Shown: positions 16,337 to 26,778, numbered from the stretch's first letter. The stretch is 64,000 nucleotides of DNA from Eubacteriales bacterium (GCA_030524455.1 JAUNGT010000001.1:62001-126000), one strand, 5' to 3'. Program-made: numbers and translations. Notes: generated by a model from the letters alone, not told the origin.

Positions 16337-16942
16337 ATGAAAACCATCGGCATTACGGGCGGGGTCGGGGCCGGCAAGTCCCGGATCCTGTCCTATCTGG
16401 AAAAAAACTGCAACTGCCGCATTCTTCTTGCGGACGAGGCGGCCCATCGGGTGAGGGAAGCAGGGCAGCCGGCCTATGAACGGCTGGTTGGGATTCTCGG
16501 CCGGGATGTGCTTGGGGAGGACGGTCAGATCGATCGGGGAAGGATGGCAGCGAAGATTTTTCTGGACAAAAAAATGCTGGGGCAGGTCAATGCCGTCATC
16601 CACCCGGCAGTCAGGGAATATATTCTGGGGGAAATCGGGAAGGAGCGGCAGTCGGGAAAAAGGGACGCTTTTTTTCTGGAGGCGGCGCTTCTGATCGAGG
16701 AGGGCTATGGACAGCTTCTGGACGAGCTGTGGTACATTTATGCGGATGAAAAGACCCGCAGGAGCCGGCTGATGCAGAGCCGGGGCTACGACGACGCAAG
16801 GATCAGCGGGATTTTTGCCAGCCAGCTGCCGGAGGCGGAATTTCGCCGCCACTGTAAAGTGGTGATTGACAACAGCGGCAGCTTGGGCGATACTTACAAG
16901 CAGATAGACGAGATACTCAGGGAAGCAGGTTTGAAGAAATGA
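16337..16942 (+). CDS. coaE: Dephospho-CoA kinase
   Basis: CoaE adds the final 3'-phosphate in coenzyme A synthesis. The 201-residue product has a P-loop GITGGVGAGKS at residues 5-15, the substrate-binding LLADEAAHRV, and a lid with TRRSRLMQSRG. Length is standard. It has a GGAG site and overlaps the next gene by 4 bp (ATGA), so it is part of the polA-coaE-hydrolase unit. Confidence 0.95.
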   Translation: MKTIGITGGVGAGKSRILSYLEKNCNCRILLADEAAHRVREAGQPAYERLVGILGRDVLGEDGQIDRGRMAAKIFLDKKMLGQVNAVIHPAVREYILGEIGKERQSGKRDAFFLEAALLIEEGYGQLLDELWYIYADEKTRRSRLMQSRGYDDARISGIFASQLPEAEFRRHCKVVIDNSGSLGDTYKQIDEILREAGLKK

Positions 16943-17736
16943 GATTATGCAGCATTGCCAGCGGCAGCAGCGGAAACTGTATTTACGCGGGGACCGAGAC
17001 GACGCATGTGCTGGTGGACGCAGGGATCAGCGGGAAAAGGGTGGAGAACGGTTTAAACCAGATCGGGCTGACCGGACACGATATCGACGGAATTTTGATT
17101 ACACATGAGCATAACGACCATATCGCGGGGCTTGGGGTGCTGAGCCGGCGCTACGGGATTCCGATTTACGCCACACCGGGAACGGCGGCGGCCATCCGCT
17201 CGTGCAGGAGTCTTGGAGTGATTCCGGAGGAGCTTTTCTGCGAGGTGCACGCGGATCAGCCCTTTGCCATCAAGGATCTGTGCATCAATCCCATGCAGAT
17301 TTCCCACGATGCGGCGGAGCCGGTGGGCTACCGGTTCTCCTACGGCAGCAGGAGAGCGGCGGTGTGCACGGATCTGGGCACCTACAACGAGTACACGGTG
17401 GAATGCTTAAAGGGAATGGACGTGCTCCTTCTGGAAGCCAACCACGACGTGAACATGCTCCAGGTGGGCAGCTATCCCTACTATCTGAAGCAGCGGATCC
17501 TGGGCAACCGGGGGCATCTGTCCAACGAAAATTCCGGGCGGCTGCTGAGCCGGGTGCTGCATGACCACCTGCAAAGGGTGATTCTGGGGCATCTGAGCCA
17601 TGAAAACAATCTGCCGGAGCTGGCCTATGAGACGGTGCGGATGGAGATCGACCTGGCGGACAACCCTTACCGGGCGGGGGACTTCCCGATCCAGGTGGCA
17701 AGACGCAGCGAGGTTTCGGAGATGATTACTTTTTAA
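16939..17736 (+). CDS. Metallo-beta-lactamase fold hydrolase, WalJ/YycJ-like
   Basis: The 265-residue product begins CSIASGSSGNC and has the metal motif THEHNDHIAGL (about residues 54-64), both typical of the WalJ/YycJ branch of MBL-fold hydrolases, linked in Bacillus to coordination of cell wall and replication. Further metal-binding histidines occur in HDAAEPVGY, LLEANHD and LGHLSHEN. It is probably cytoplasmic. Its start overlaps coaE. The stop codon lies in a 14-bp tandem duplication. The biochemical substrate is not known from sequence. Confidence 0.88.
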   Translation: MRLCSIASGSSGNCIYAGTETTHVLVDAGISGKRVENGLNQIGLTGHDIDGILITHEHNDHIAGLGVLSRRYGIPIYATPGTAAAIRSCRSLGVIPEELFCEVHADQPFAIKDLCINPMQISHDAAEPVGYRFSYGSRRAAVCTDLGTYNEYTVECLKGMDVLLLEANHDVNMLQVGSYPYYLKQRILGNRGHLSNENSGRLLSRVLHDHLQRVILGHLSHENNLPELAYETVRMEIDLADNPYRAGDFPIQVARRSEVSEMITF

Positions 17737-17758
17737 GTTCAGCATTTTAAGTTCAGCA
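17731..17758 (+). repeat. 14-bp tandem duplication at a gene end
   Basis: Two exact copies (17731-17744 and 17745-17758) of a unit starting TTTTAAGTTC. The first copy contains the TAA stop of the upstream hydrolase gene, so the duplication does not change the protein. Confidence 0.9.
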
Positions 17759-17779
17759 TTTCAAAGGAGGAGCATTTCG

Positions 17780-18052
17780 ATGAAGAGAAGCATTATTACT
17801 GTTGTGGGGCACGATACCGTCGGCATTATCGCGAAGGTATGTACCTATCTGGCGGAAAACAACATCAACATCCTGGATATTTCCCAGACCATTGTGCAGG
17901 GGTATTTCAATATGATGATGATTGTGGATATGAACCGGATCAGCAAGGACTTCGGAACCATCGCCGGAGAGCTGGACGAGCTGGGCAAGGGCATCGGCGT
18001 GATCATCAAATGCCAGCGCGAGGAGATCTTTGCGCAGATGCACAGAATCTGA
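17780..18052 (+). CDS. ACT domain protein (UPF0237 family)
   Basis: The 90-residue product is a stand-alone ACT domain, starting with SIITVVGHDTVGIIAKV, where the GHDxxGI signature marks a small-ligand (often amino acid) binding fold. It has an AAAGGAGG site. It lies 9 bp before the UPF0210 gene; this pair is conserved in Firmicutes and archaea, and the ACT protein may sense a ligand for it. No enzyme activity is expected. Confidence 0.9.
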   Translation: MKRSIITVVGHDTVGIIAKVCTYLAENNINILDISQTIVQGYFNMMMIVDMNRISKDFGTIAGELDELGKGIGVIIKCQREEIFAQMHRI

Positions 18053-18061
18053 GGAGGGCGT

Positions 18062-19426
18062 ATGATCAACATATATGAAGTGACCGAAACCAACGACATG
18101 GTGGAGAAGGAAAATCTGGACGTGCGCACCATCACCATGGGAATCAGCCTGCTGGACTGCATTGACGCGGATTTGGACGTCTGCACCGATAAGATTTACC
18201 GTAAAATCACCGAGTCCGCGAAGGATCTGGTCAGGACCGGGGATCAGATTGCGCAGGAGTTCGGCGTGCCTATTGTCAACAAGCGGATTTCCGTGACCCC
18301 TGTCGCTCTGGTAGGAGGAGCGGCCTGCCGGACGCCGGAGGATTTTGTGAGGATTGCGCAGACGCTGGACCGGGCGGCCCATGAGGTGGGGGTCAACTTT
18401 ATCGGCGGTTATTCCGCCCTGGTCAGCAAGGGAATGACAGCGGCGGACGAGCTTTTGATCCGTTCCATTCCGCAGGCCCTGGCCTGCACCCAAAATGTGT
18501 GTAGCTCCGTCAATCTTGGCTCCACCCGCTGCGGCATCAACATGGATGCGGTGCGGCTGATGGGCGAGATTATCAAGGAGACGGCGGAGTATACGAAGGA
18601 GAACGATTCCCTGGGCTGTGCAAAGCTTGTGGTGTTCTGCAACGCGCCGGACGACAATCCGTTTATGGCGGGCGCCTTCCACGGGGTGACGGAGGCGGAC
18701 CGGATCATCAACGTGGGCGTCAGCGGGCCGGGCGTGGTCAAGACCGCCCTGGAGGCGGTGCGGGGCGAGAGCTTCGAGGTGCTCTGCGAGACGATCAAAA
18801 AGACGGCCTTCAAGGTGACAAGAGTGGGACAGCTTGTGGCAAAGGAGGCTTCCCGCCGCCTGGGCGTGCCCTTCGGCATTGTGGATCTGTCTTTGGCTCC
18901 CACGCCGGCGATCGGGGATTCGGTGGCGGACATTCTCTGCGAGATCGGTCTGGAGCGGGCCGGGGCGCCCGGCACCACGGCGGCGCTTGCTTTGCTGAAC
19001 GATCAGGTGAAAAAGGGCGGCGTCATGGCCTCCTCCTATGTGGGCGGCTTAAGCGGAGCCTTTATCCCGGTGAGCGAGGATCAGGGGATGATCGACGCGG
19101 TGACGGACGGGGCGCTGACTTTGGAAAAGCTGGAGGCAATGACCTGCGTCTGCTCCGTGGGGCTTGACATGATCGCCATTCCGGGAGACACCAGGGCGTC
19201 CACCATCTCCGGCATCATTGCGGATGAGATGGCGATCGGTATGGTAAATAACAAGACCACCGCAGTGCGATTAATCCCGGTGGCGGGCAAGGGAGTGGGA
19301 GAGACGGTGGAATTCGGCGGCCTGCTGGGCTATGCGCCGGTGATGCCGGTGAATCCGTTTGGCTGCGAGGCCTTTGTGAACAGGGGCGGGAGGATCCCGG
19401 CGCCGATTCACAGCTTCAAGAACTGA
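18062..19426 (+). CDS. UPF0210 (PFL family) protein
   Basis: The 454-residue product matches the conserved UPF0210/DUF711 family by its [20 protein letters not shown] segment, [18 protein letters not shown], and [21 protein letters not shown]. The family is related in fold to glycyl-radical proteins but its reaction is not established. The start follows GAGGAGGG. It ends the polA-side gene run, followed by a strong terminator. Confidence 0.88.
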   Translation: MINIYEVTETNDMVEKENLDVRTITMGISLLDCIDADLDVCTDKIYRKITESAKDLVRTGDQIAQEFGVPIVNKRISVTPVALVGGAACRTPEDFVRIAQTLDRAAHEVGVNFIGGYSALVSKGMTAADELLIRSIPQALACTQNVCSSVNLGSTRCGINMDAVRLMGEIIKETAEYTKENDSLGCAKLVVFCNAPDDNPFMAGAFHGVTEADRIINVGVSGPGVVKTALEAVRGESFEVLCETIKKTAFKVTRVGQLVAKEASRRLGVPFGIVDLSLAPTPAIGDSVADILCEIGLERAGAPGTTAALALLNDQVKKGGVMASSYVGGLSGAFIPVSEDQGMIDAVTDGALTLEKLEAMTCVCSVGLDMIAIPGDTRASTISGIIADEMAIGMVNNKTTAVRLIPVAGKGVGETVEFGGLLGYAPVMPVNPFGCEAFVNRGGRIPAPIHSFKN

Positions 19427-19447
19427 TTTTCGGGGAACAGACAAATA

Positions 19448-19495
19448 AAAAGGGCCGGAGCGGAAAGCGTTTTTGCTTTCCGCTCCGGCCCTTTT
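19448..19495. terminator. Strong bidirectional terminator
   Basis: A perfect 21-bp stem (19448-19468 with 19475-19495) with a 6-base loop starts with AAAA and ends with TTTT. It separates the rightward UPF0210 gene from the leftward alpha-mannosidase gene. Confidence 0.95.
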
Positions 19496-19512
19496 GGTCG
19501 GCAGTCCGGCGT

Positions 19513-22251
19513 TTATTTCATGCCTACGGTCACGATCTCAAAGCCCCGCACAGGGATTTCGTACCAGCCGTCTGCGTTTGCCTCCAGCGGACGAACCTCT
19601 TCCTCCAATACATTGGAGAAGTACATTTTTTCAAAGGAGGCGTCCTTTTGGATGCGCAGCACGGTCGGCTGGCCGGAGCAGTTGACAAAACGGGCCATCC
19701 GGTCAGTGCCGTTTGACTTATCCTTGAAATTGGAGAACATCATCCGCCTGCCCTCCCAGGTCAGCCAGGACTTTGCCGCCGGAAGCTCTCCGCCGTGAAC
19801 CTTTGTCTGCACCGCAGTCACCGGCACCTGGAACTGATAGGCCTCGCGGAAGCTGTCCGTCTCCACCAGGTCGCCGGAGAAGAAGGTGAGGGCGTATTCT
19901 GCGGTGATGTGGCGGAGCTGCTGGGACAGCTCGGTGGGGAACACGCCCCAGTCGCCCATTTCGCCCACGCTGCGCAGGATCGTGATTGCCAGCGCGTTAT
20001 CCTGCTCCGGCAGGATTTCATATTCGTAAAGGCCGATGTTGGAGGCAAGCAGGCCGCCCTTTTCATCGTTTAAGCCGACAAAGCACTGCTGATGCTCGCA
20101 TTTGCAGGGATTCTCCCAAAGTCTGCTGTGCTCGTTCGGGCGCTTCACCACCTCGAACACGGTATCCGCATAGTGGTGCGTGCAGGAAATGTGGGTCGGC
20201 ATCACCACACGCAGACGGTGATCCCTGGCTGTATTATCCAGCTCCGTTTTAAATTTCAGCGTGCGGCTGCCCTTTTCCAGCGTTACTGTCGTGTTCAGGC
20301 AAAGCTCTGTGGTATCGGCGCTGCGCCTGCAGGTGCGCTTCATGAACTCCACAACGCCTTCCTGTTCTTCCTTCAGCGTCCCGTCTGCGGACACCGGTAC
20401 GCGCATCACATGCGTAATCCGCACAGAAGCCGCAAAATCCGTGTTTTCCTCCAGCACAACCTGTGCCTTCGTTCCCTTTGTCACAATGGCAGGGTTTCCC
20501 TCCGGGCAAAAATAGATATATTCATTGCCCGCATCCAGTGTATCCTCAAAATAGCCCAGTCCGGTATAGCTGCGGCCGGTCTGCTTATCCAGCACGTCCA
20601 GCGTTCCGTCCTCATTGACGGTCACCGCAAGAGATTCGTTCTCCAGGTGACGGGCGTCCTTTGCCAGCAGATTCCCGCCGGCGTTTGCCGCCGTCTGTCC
20701 CTGCGCCTCCAGGCAGTCTGCAGGCACCAGCGCGCAGGTGACATAGCCCAGCGCCGGCATGTTTTCCACAAAAACGGTTACCTCCACCTGTCTTGCCATG
20801 TAAGGCTGACGGAATTTGTCGTCCGGCAGATCATAGCCGAACTTCACGCCTGCGTCTTTTACGACCGCATCCAGCACATGGCCCCTATCGTCCACCACGC
20901 GGTATTCGGGGAGCTTCCATGCCAGCATATCGCTGCGGCCGTCCCAGATCCATTTGTTGTAATCCCTTCTGGCATCCAGAATAAGCTTCACCGCGCCGCT
21001 GCGCGCGCTGCCGTCGGTATTGAACAGAACAAAGGGAACCGCGTCTTTGCCGTATGCGGAAAAGGCGGAGGTGTCGATTTTCTCTGCCAGATAGGAGGAA
21101 GCGTCCTCCGAAATGGTGTGAGCCACCTCGGTGCTGCGGTCAAACCGCACTTCGATTTCCTTATTGACCTGATCCACGCTGCAGCCGCAGATGCTGTCGT
21201 GGGGGTGATTCTGCATCAGGATTTTCCAGGCATAGTTTAACCGGTCGTGGGGATATTCCCTGCCGCTTTCCGCGGCAAAAGCGGCCAGCGGCTCTGCTAC
21301 GCGCTCCAGGGCAACCTCATTCATCCGGTTCATCCGCTTCAGTACCACATGGGAGGAGCAGGTGTTGACCAGCGTGTACCAGCCGTTGGTCTCCTGGCTG
21401 GTCAGCTCTCCTTTGACGGTGGAGAGCCGGTTTCCCGCCTCGGCCGATACTTTTTTTACATAATCCTCAAAGTTGGAATGGACAAACTCAATGTCAGGAT
21501 AAAGCCGGCGGGCCGTCTCGATCGCCGCGCTCAAATCCTGCTGTACCGGCTGATGGTCGCAGCCGTTCATAAAGAGCAGCTCGTCCGTGGAGGCAAACAT
21601 CTCCGCCTTTGCCAGTCGTTCGTCCCAGTAGGCCTTGGCTTCCTTCTCGTCCACCGGGATCTCCATGCCGTTGTTGTACCAGTTGGCAAACAGGATCCCC
21701 AACAGCTTTGTCCCGTCGGGGGATTCCCATTCCATCTCGGAATAGGCGGATTCGTATTCGCCGCCTTTTTTAAGTTCGTTGTTAAAGCCCACAGGCTTTA
21801 CGCCGCGCCCGAAGGCCACCGCCTCCATGCCGGCCTGCTTCAGAAGCTGCGGCATCTGGCCCGCATTTCCGAAAGCATCGGGAAAATATCCGACCTTTGT
21901 CAGGTTGCCGTATGCTTTTGCTTCCCGGATTCCGGTCTGGATATTGCGGACGTTTGCCTCGCCGCTGGTCAAAAACTCATCCTGCAGGATGTAGAACGGT
22001 CCTACGCGGAAGCGTCCCTCCCGCACATACTTTTCCAGTTCTTTACGTTTCTCCGGGCGGATTTCCAGATAATCGTCCAGCACAATCGTCTGCCCGTCTA
22101 AGTGAAAGCTGCGAAAGCCGGGATCCTCCGCAAACAGCTTCATATTGGTGTCGATCAAATCCAACAGCTTCATCTTGTGACGCTCCAGGGGCAGATACCA
22201 TTCTCTGTCCCAATGGGAATGGGAAATGATGTGTACGGTCTTTTTCTTCAT
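19513..22251 (-). CDS. Glycoside hydrolase family 38 alpha-mannosidase
   Basis: The 912-residue product opens with HIISHSHWDREWY (metal-binding His and Asp of GH38) and has VGYFPDAFGNAGQMPQLL with the catalytic nucleophile region, and FMNGCDHQP and NHPHDSICGCS as further active-site segments. The C-terminal half is the usual all-beta GH38 domain. No signal peptide, so it should act in the cytoplasm on mannosyl oligosaccharides or phosphorylated mannosides, as MngB does in E. coli. No mannose transporter lies beside it. ATG 22251 is chosen because it follows AAGGGAGA and starts at the conserved motif. Confidence 0.92.
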   Translation of the reverse strand: MKKKTVHIISHSHWDREWYLPLERHKMKLLDLIDTNMKLFAEDPGFRSFHLDGQTIVLDDYLEIRPEKRKELEKYVREGRFRVGPFYILQDEFLTSGEANVRNIQTGIREAKAYGNLTKVGYFPDAFGNAGQMPQLLKQAGMEAVAFGRGVKPVGFNNELKKGGEYESAYSEMEWESPDGTKLLGILFANWYNNGMEIPVDEKEAKAYWDERLAKAEMFASTDELLFMNGCDHQPVQQDLSAAIETARRLYPDIEFVHSNFEDYVKKVSAEAGNRLSTVKGELTSQETNGWYTLVNTCSSHVVLKRMNRMNEVALERVAEPLAAFAAESGREYPHDRLNYAWKILMQNHPHDSICGCSVDQVNKEIEVRFDRSTEVAHTISEDASSYLAEKIDTSAFSAYGKDAVPFVLFNTDGSARSGAVKLILDARRDYNKWIWDGRSDMLAWKLPEYRVVDDRGHVLDAVVKDAGVKFGYDLPDDKFRQPYMARQVEVTVFVENMPALGYVTCALVPADCLEAQGQTAANAGGNLLAKDARHLENESLAVTVNEDGTLDVLDKQTGRSYTGLGYFEDTLDAGNEYIYFCPEGNPAIVTKGTKAQVVLEENTDFAASVRITHVMRVPVSADGTLKEEQEGVVEFMKRTCRRSADTTELCLNTTVTLEKGSRTLKFKTELDNTARDHRLRVVMPTHISCTHHYADTVFEVVKRPNEHSRLWENPCKCEHQQCFVGLNDEKGGLLASNIGLYEYEILPEQDNALAITILRSVGEMGDWGVFPTELSQQLRHITAEYALTFFSGDLVETDSFREAYQFQVPVTAVQTKVHGGELPAAKSWLTWEGRRMMFSNFKDKSNGTDRMARFVNCSGQPTVLRIQKDASFEKMYFSNVLEEEVRPLEANADGWYEIPVRGFEIVTVGMK

Positions 22252-23099
22252 AAACGTCTCCCTTTTCTGACCGGACCTGTGCCGGGTTTTTCTGTGAAAA
22301 AATATTACAAAACAGCGGTCGTGAACGCTGCCCTCTGTTCCTGTTCGCAGGGCCTGTAAACGGGAACAATTGTTATTCTCATCTTCTCTTATTTGAGGAA
22401 AAAAAGCAATACCTAAAAAGCATAGACGGAGGTACAAAAAATTGATCTTCAGTAATGTTCAGCCAGCCGAAAGCGGCGGAGAATTCGCAATACCGATGAA
22501 GAAGATGGTTCTTCACGTTAAACAAAATGGGAGGACCGGATGTTACTGGTCACTCAGTACTGTGCATTTACTGCACAGTACGTGAGAAAATGATTCAGGA
22601 GTGCATAAATCCCATCGCCGTAGGCGATTTTAAATGGATTTATGCATGTTACTGGTCACGGAGTGAACAGTAGCGATCGGATTGCCCGATTATATGCAGG
22701 AAGCGACGTTTCGCTTTGTCTCACAGTTGGATACGAAGCGGCGGAAAGCGAGTTATGTAGGCTGCACGAATAGTGGATTGAGCTGTTCCGGGGATGGTGG
22801 GGAACAATGCGGCTATGGCAACGATCATGATTTCCACAGCTCGGTATTCGTGTGTGATGCGGCGGAAGGGGCAAAGGGTCGGATCCTTGCAGCGTGGAAA
22901 TTCCTGTCTTGTTTTCAGGTCATGCAGGCGGATGCAATTAGGTGGAGCAGGAGAGGAAATATAGCATTATCTGAGGGAATGCGCACAGCGCGGAAGAAAG
23001 TACAATTCAGGGAATGTTTCCGGAAAACAGAGGAGCGGTGCGAATAGGAAGCCCGCAGGAATTTCTGGAGAGATTCGCACCTGATGCGGGATTGATTTG
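22252..23099. other. Gene-poor stretch between the mannosidase and the CRISPR leader
   Basis: No recognisable gene. A 121-codon frame at 22682-23047 and a shorter frame opposite it show no family features; the rightward frame is Cys- and Gly-rich and has no ribosome binding site, so I regard them as chance or decayed sequence. The stretch contains the palindrome cluster at 22542-22674. The leftward promoter of the mannosidase gene should lie in 22260-22400 but I see no clean match. Confidence 0.5.
22542..22674. repeat. Cluster of palindromes with a repeated 12-bp flank
   Basis: GTTACTGGTCAC occurs at 22542-22553 and again at 22648-22659. Between and around them are three hairpins: 10-bp perfect arms 22557-22566/22572-22581; 11-bp arms 22602-22612/22636-22646 enclosing ATCGCC/GGCGAT (22614-22628); and a palindrome 22648-22674 around GGA. 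This looks like an interspersed palindromic element or the remnant of one. Confidence 0.6.
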
Positions 23100-23208
23100 G
23101 GTTATTTAGGTTGGAGAGTTTGGGAGAAAATTTAACAAAAAAAATTTTTTTAGTGATTTTTGGATAAAGTTGGTGTAGAATAAAAGGCGAAAGTTAGTGC
23201 TTTTTGCG
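23100..23208 (+). promoter_or_regulatory. CRISPR leader
   Basis: AT-rich sequence with long A and T tracts (about 23131-23160) directly before the first repeat. A -10-like TAGAAT at 23176-23181 could start the pre-crRNA. Placement here follows from the repeat direction and from the decayed repeat being at the opposite end. Confidence 0.7.
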
Positions 23209-26163
23209 GTCGCTCCCTTTATGGGAGCGTGGATTGAAATTTTCCGCCCTCGGGCGGGGTGTCTCAACCCATTAGTCGCTCCCTTTATGGGAGCGTGGAT
23301 TGAAATACCGGTGATGGAAAGGTCTCAATATGGAAACATAGTCGCTCCCTTTATGGGAGCGTGGATTGAAATGTAATTTTGCGCGTAATACCGTTATTTT
23401 GCACTGTCGCTCCCTTTATGGGAGCGTGGATTGAAATTTGGGCTCGTCCGTCCGTGTGGCGTACTGCTCGGAGTCGCTCCCTTTATGGGAGCGTGGATTG
23501 AAATTATACATTGTCAAAAAGATCGAGGTGGCATACCCTGTCGCTCCCTTTATGGGAGCGTGGATTGAAATCCAAAAATCACCACCGTAAGCGCACTTTA
23601 ATGGAGTCGCTCCCTTTATGGGAGCGTGGATTGAAATATGTGTGGAGAGACCGGCAGAGTGGATCGTACAAGTCGCTCCCTTTATGGGAGCGTGGATTGA
23701 AATATTTCGCCACCACCTTAATATTTTTCAGGTGCGTCGTCGCTCCCTTTATGGGAGCGTGGATTGAAATCCGGCGTATCTCGTCGATTTTGCGGGTGCC
23801 GGTCAGGTCGCTCCCTTTATGGGAGCGTGGATTGAAATGCGACGAGGACACAGCTCTCGCACTCGTCGCAGTGTCGCTCCCTTTATGGGAGCGTGGATTG
23901 AAATCTGCGTGCAGGGAGCGAGGTCAAAATGCACGTCCTGTCGCTCCCTTTATGGGAGCGTGGATTGAAATGGGTGAGGATATGGCAAGTGTAAAATTCC
24001 CGAAAGGTCGCTCCCTTTATGGGAGCGTGGATTGAAATTGCAATCCTGCGCAGCGTCCGCCGGTCTGGCAAGTCGCTCCCTTTATGGGAGCGTGGATTGA
24101 AATGCGGGTTATCTCCCCCCGCGTTGTCGACTCATTTAGTCGCTCCCTTTATGGGAGCGTGGATTGAAATTGCTGTTTGACGATATCCCCCACTGTCGTA
24201 AAGTGTCGCTCCCTTTATGGGAGCGTGGATTGAAATATGTTTTGCGTGTTAAAGGCGTCGCCCTCCTGAGAGTCGCTCCCTTTATGGGAGCGTGGATTGA
24301 AATTCCGATAGACTCCGATTTCCAGACGGGCATCCAGAGTCGCTCCCTTTATGGGAGCGTGGATTGAAATCCAGATTCCCGTCCAAAACTCACTCCACCA
24401 AATTTGTCGCTCCCTTTATGGGAGCGTGGATTGAAATTTGACTGAGGCGCGGAAGAAAGGTACGCGCCCCAGTGTCGCTCCCTTTATGGGAGCGTGGATT
24501 GAAATCGCCCTCGTCGTCCCAGCAAATAACCGGCGTGTCGTCGCTCCCTTTATGGGAGCGTGGATTGAAATCGTCCGCGCTGCGCCCTTTGACTGCAAAA
24601 ACCTTGTCGCTCCCTTTATGGGAGCGTGGATTGAAATATCCCGTAAAGCGTTGATTGCATTGTCCGTGTATGTCGCTCCCTTTATGGGAGCGTGGATTGA
24701 AATCGCTTATCATTTTAACGTGAATGTACCATCAATAGTCGCTCCCTTTATGGGAGCGTGGATTGAAATAGTATAACAAATAACATAATCTCCAAAATCA
24801 ACGTCGCTCCCTTTATGGGAGCGTGGATTGAAATCGGCATATCGGTTTTTGACCGGTGTGCCGGTGCCGTCGCTCCCTTTATGGGAGCGTGGATTGAAAT
24901 AAGTCAAGCGGATAACCGCTAGACGAGTTACAAAGCGTCGCTCCCTTTATGGGAGCGTGGATTGAAATGATCGTCCGGTCAAACAATAGTGTGGCAGGGG
25001 CAGTCGCTCCCTTTATGGGAGCGTGGATTGAAATTTTACGGCCTCATATACGTCCGGCGGGGTGTAACAGTCGCTCCCTTTATGGGAGCGTGGATTGAAA
25101 TGCGGCGAGAAAGGGAGCAGGCGGTATCGGACTGTCGTCGCTCCCTTTATGGGAGCGTGGATTGAAATACGGACTTAAAGGATGTGGCTTGGTCCGGCAG
25201 CTATGTCGCTCCCTTTATGGGAGCGTGGATTGAAATCTATCCATGACATACTCTATATTGGCAGGATACGTCGCTCCCTTTATGGGAGCGTGGATTGAAA
25301 TCCATCTCTGCCAGCCGGGATTGAATGGCATTAAAGTCGCTCCCTTTATGGGAGCGTGGATTGAAATGCATTATTCGTGGTGTCATTGTCCGCCACCCCC
25401 ATTGTCGCTCCCTTTATGGGAGCGTGGATTGAAATTTCGGCTGGCTCCACGCGGAGGGGTACATATCGATCGTCGCTCCCTTTATGGGAGCGTGGATTGA
25501 AATCCGAAGGTATATACGGATCCAGATGCTTACAAGGGTCGCTCCCTTTATGGGAGCGTGGATTGAAATCTCATCGGCGCTACATCGCTCCAATCTGATA
25601 CCGGTCGCTCCCTTTATGGGAGCGTGGATTGAAATTGTAATAATGATTAACAGATAAATCAAAACCGTGTCGCTCCCTTTATGGGAGCGTGGATTGAAAT
25701 CACACACATATTCGCGTACTGCCGCATACGCATCGTCGCTCCCTTTATGGGAGCGTGGATTGAAATCAAGTAGTGGTTGCCCATGAATTGGGGCACGCAA
25801 GTCGCTCCCTTTATGGGAGCGTGGATTGAAATTCCTTTACGGTAAATTTGCTGTAAGGGATAACCTGTCGCTCCCTTTATGGGAGCGTGGATTGAAATAT
25901 TGCCGACGAAAAGAATTTCTGCATACTTTTTGAGTCGCTCCCTTTATGGGAGCGTGGATTGAAATTTTGGAATTGCATCACCGTCAAAACTGATGCGGGG
26001 TCGCTCCCTTTATGGGAGCGTGGATTGAAATTTCCGGAATCGCCGATATAGTTTAACAGAAAAAGTCGCTCCCTTTATGGGAGCGTGGATTGAAATATGA
26101 AGTTGCGGACATACTCCACCGCCGTCAGGTTGTCGCTCCCTTTATGGGAGCGTGGATTAAAAT
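23209..26163 (+). CRISPR. Type I-C CRISPR array, 45 repeats and 44 spacers
   Basis: The 32-bp repeat runs from GTCGCTCCC through TTTAT and GGGAGCG to GTGGATTGAAAT, and its hairpin arms GCTCCC/GGGAGC are typical of type I-C. I counted 45 copies, with starts from 23209, 23275, 23341 up to 26132. The spacers are 33-36 bp long. All repeats I read are identical except the last (26132-26163), which ends GATTAAAAT instead of GATTGAAAT. That decayed copy marks the old end, so new spacers enter at the 23209 side. The many open frames across the array are artefacts of the repeat. Cas5 would cut the transcript within the repeat, leaving an 11-base 5' handle. Confidence 0.98.
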
Positions 26164-26749
26164 AAATAAACTAAGTAGGTAGGTAAGTAAGTAAAATATC
26201 AACCACAGAGTTAGGGGGATATCAAAGCCATGTAATCTCTGGAGAATATTGGATAAACGGAACGCTCCAAGGAAATCCTTTGATGTTCATCAAAGTTAAC
26301 AACTTGAGTTGACATGCCCGTTATATCTGTAAAGAATCTCAGATAAAATATTTTCTGAAAGTAAAAGGCCTGATGTGGAGTACAGAAATGGAAGCGGATT
26401 CAGTGAAGAGCTTGTTGAGAAAAGTATAAAAATTCAGTCAGCACCATTTGTAAAGCCGTGTAGTCACTCTTTCAGATGTTTGACGATTGCATATGTAACA
26501 GTTCAGCCCGCACCATTCGCATGCGCGCATAACACGCTTTCCGACGCTTCGCGGCTATCTGTGGAATAAGGCGGAACGCTGTTTTCTGCTCATAATCGGT
26601 TGTTCCCTCAGCCAGGAGCAACCGGCCCAAATTCGTGCGAGCACGCTTTTATGATGGAAAGCCAGGAATTCGTTATGCAAAATATCTCACGGATCGATGG
26701 CCGTAAATAGTGACACACAGTAAAAAAATTAAAAAGTTAAGTTTTTTGA
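26164..26749. other. Non-coding stretch between array and cas3
   Basis: Starts with a low-complexity tract of GTAG/GTAA-like units (about 26171-26194). No convincing gene; a 64-codon frame at 26375-26569 lacks a ribosome binding site and family features. It may be decayed sequence, but no transposon ends were recognised. Confidence 0.5.
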
Positions 26750-26778
26750 TTGACAAAAGAAAGTATGTTCGATACAAT
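26750..26778 (+). promoter_or_regulatory. Promoter of cas3
   Basis: Perfect TTGACA (26750-26755), a 17-bp spacer and TACAAT (26773-26778). Predicted start of transcription is about 26785, 38 bp before the cas3 ATG. Confidence 0.85.

Noticed and set aside
22682..23047. 121-residue Cys/Gly-rich frame before the CRISPR leader
   Set aside because: No ribosome binding site, no family features, and it begins at the end of a palindrome cluster.
23511..25800. Open frames on both strands across the array with repeated SLPLWERGLK or NPRSHKGSD peptides
   Set aside because: They are translations of the 32-bp CRISPR repeat; the peptide repeats follow the array period and there are no ribosome binding sites.
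26635..26660. Possible relation between the CGTGC-GAGCACG hairpin near cas3 and the inverted repeat near spoIIP
   Set aside because: Only five bases of shared core; not enough to call one repeat family.
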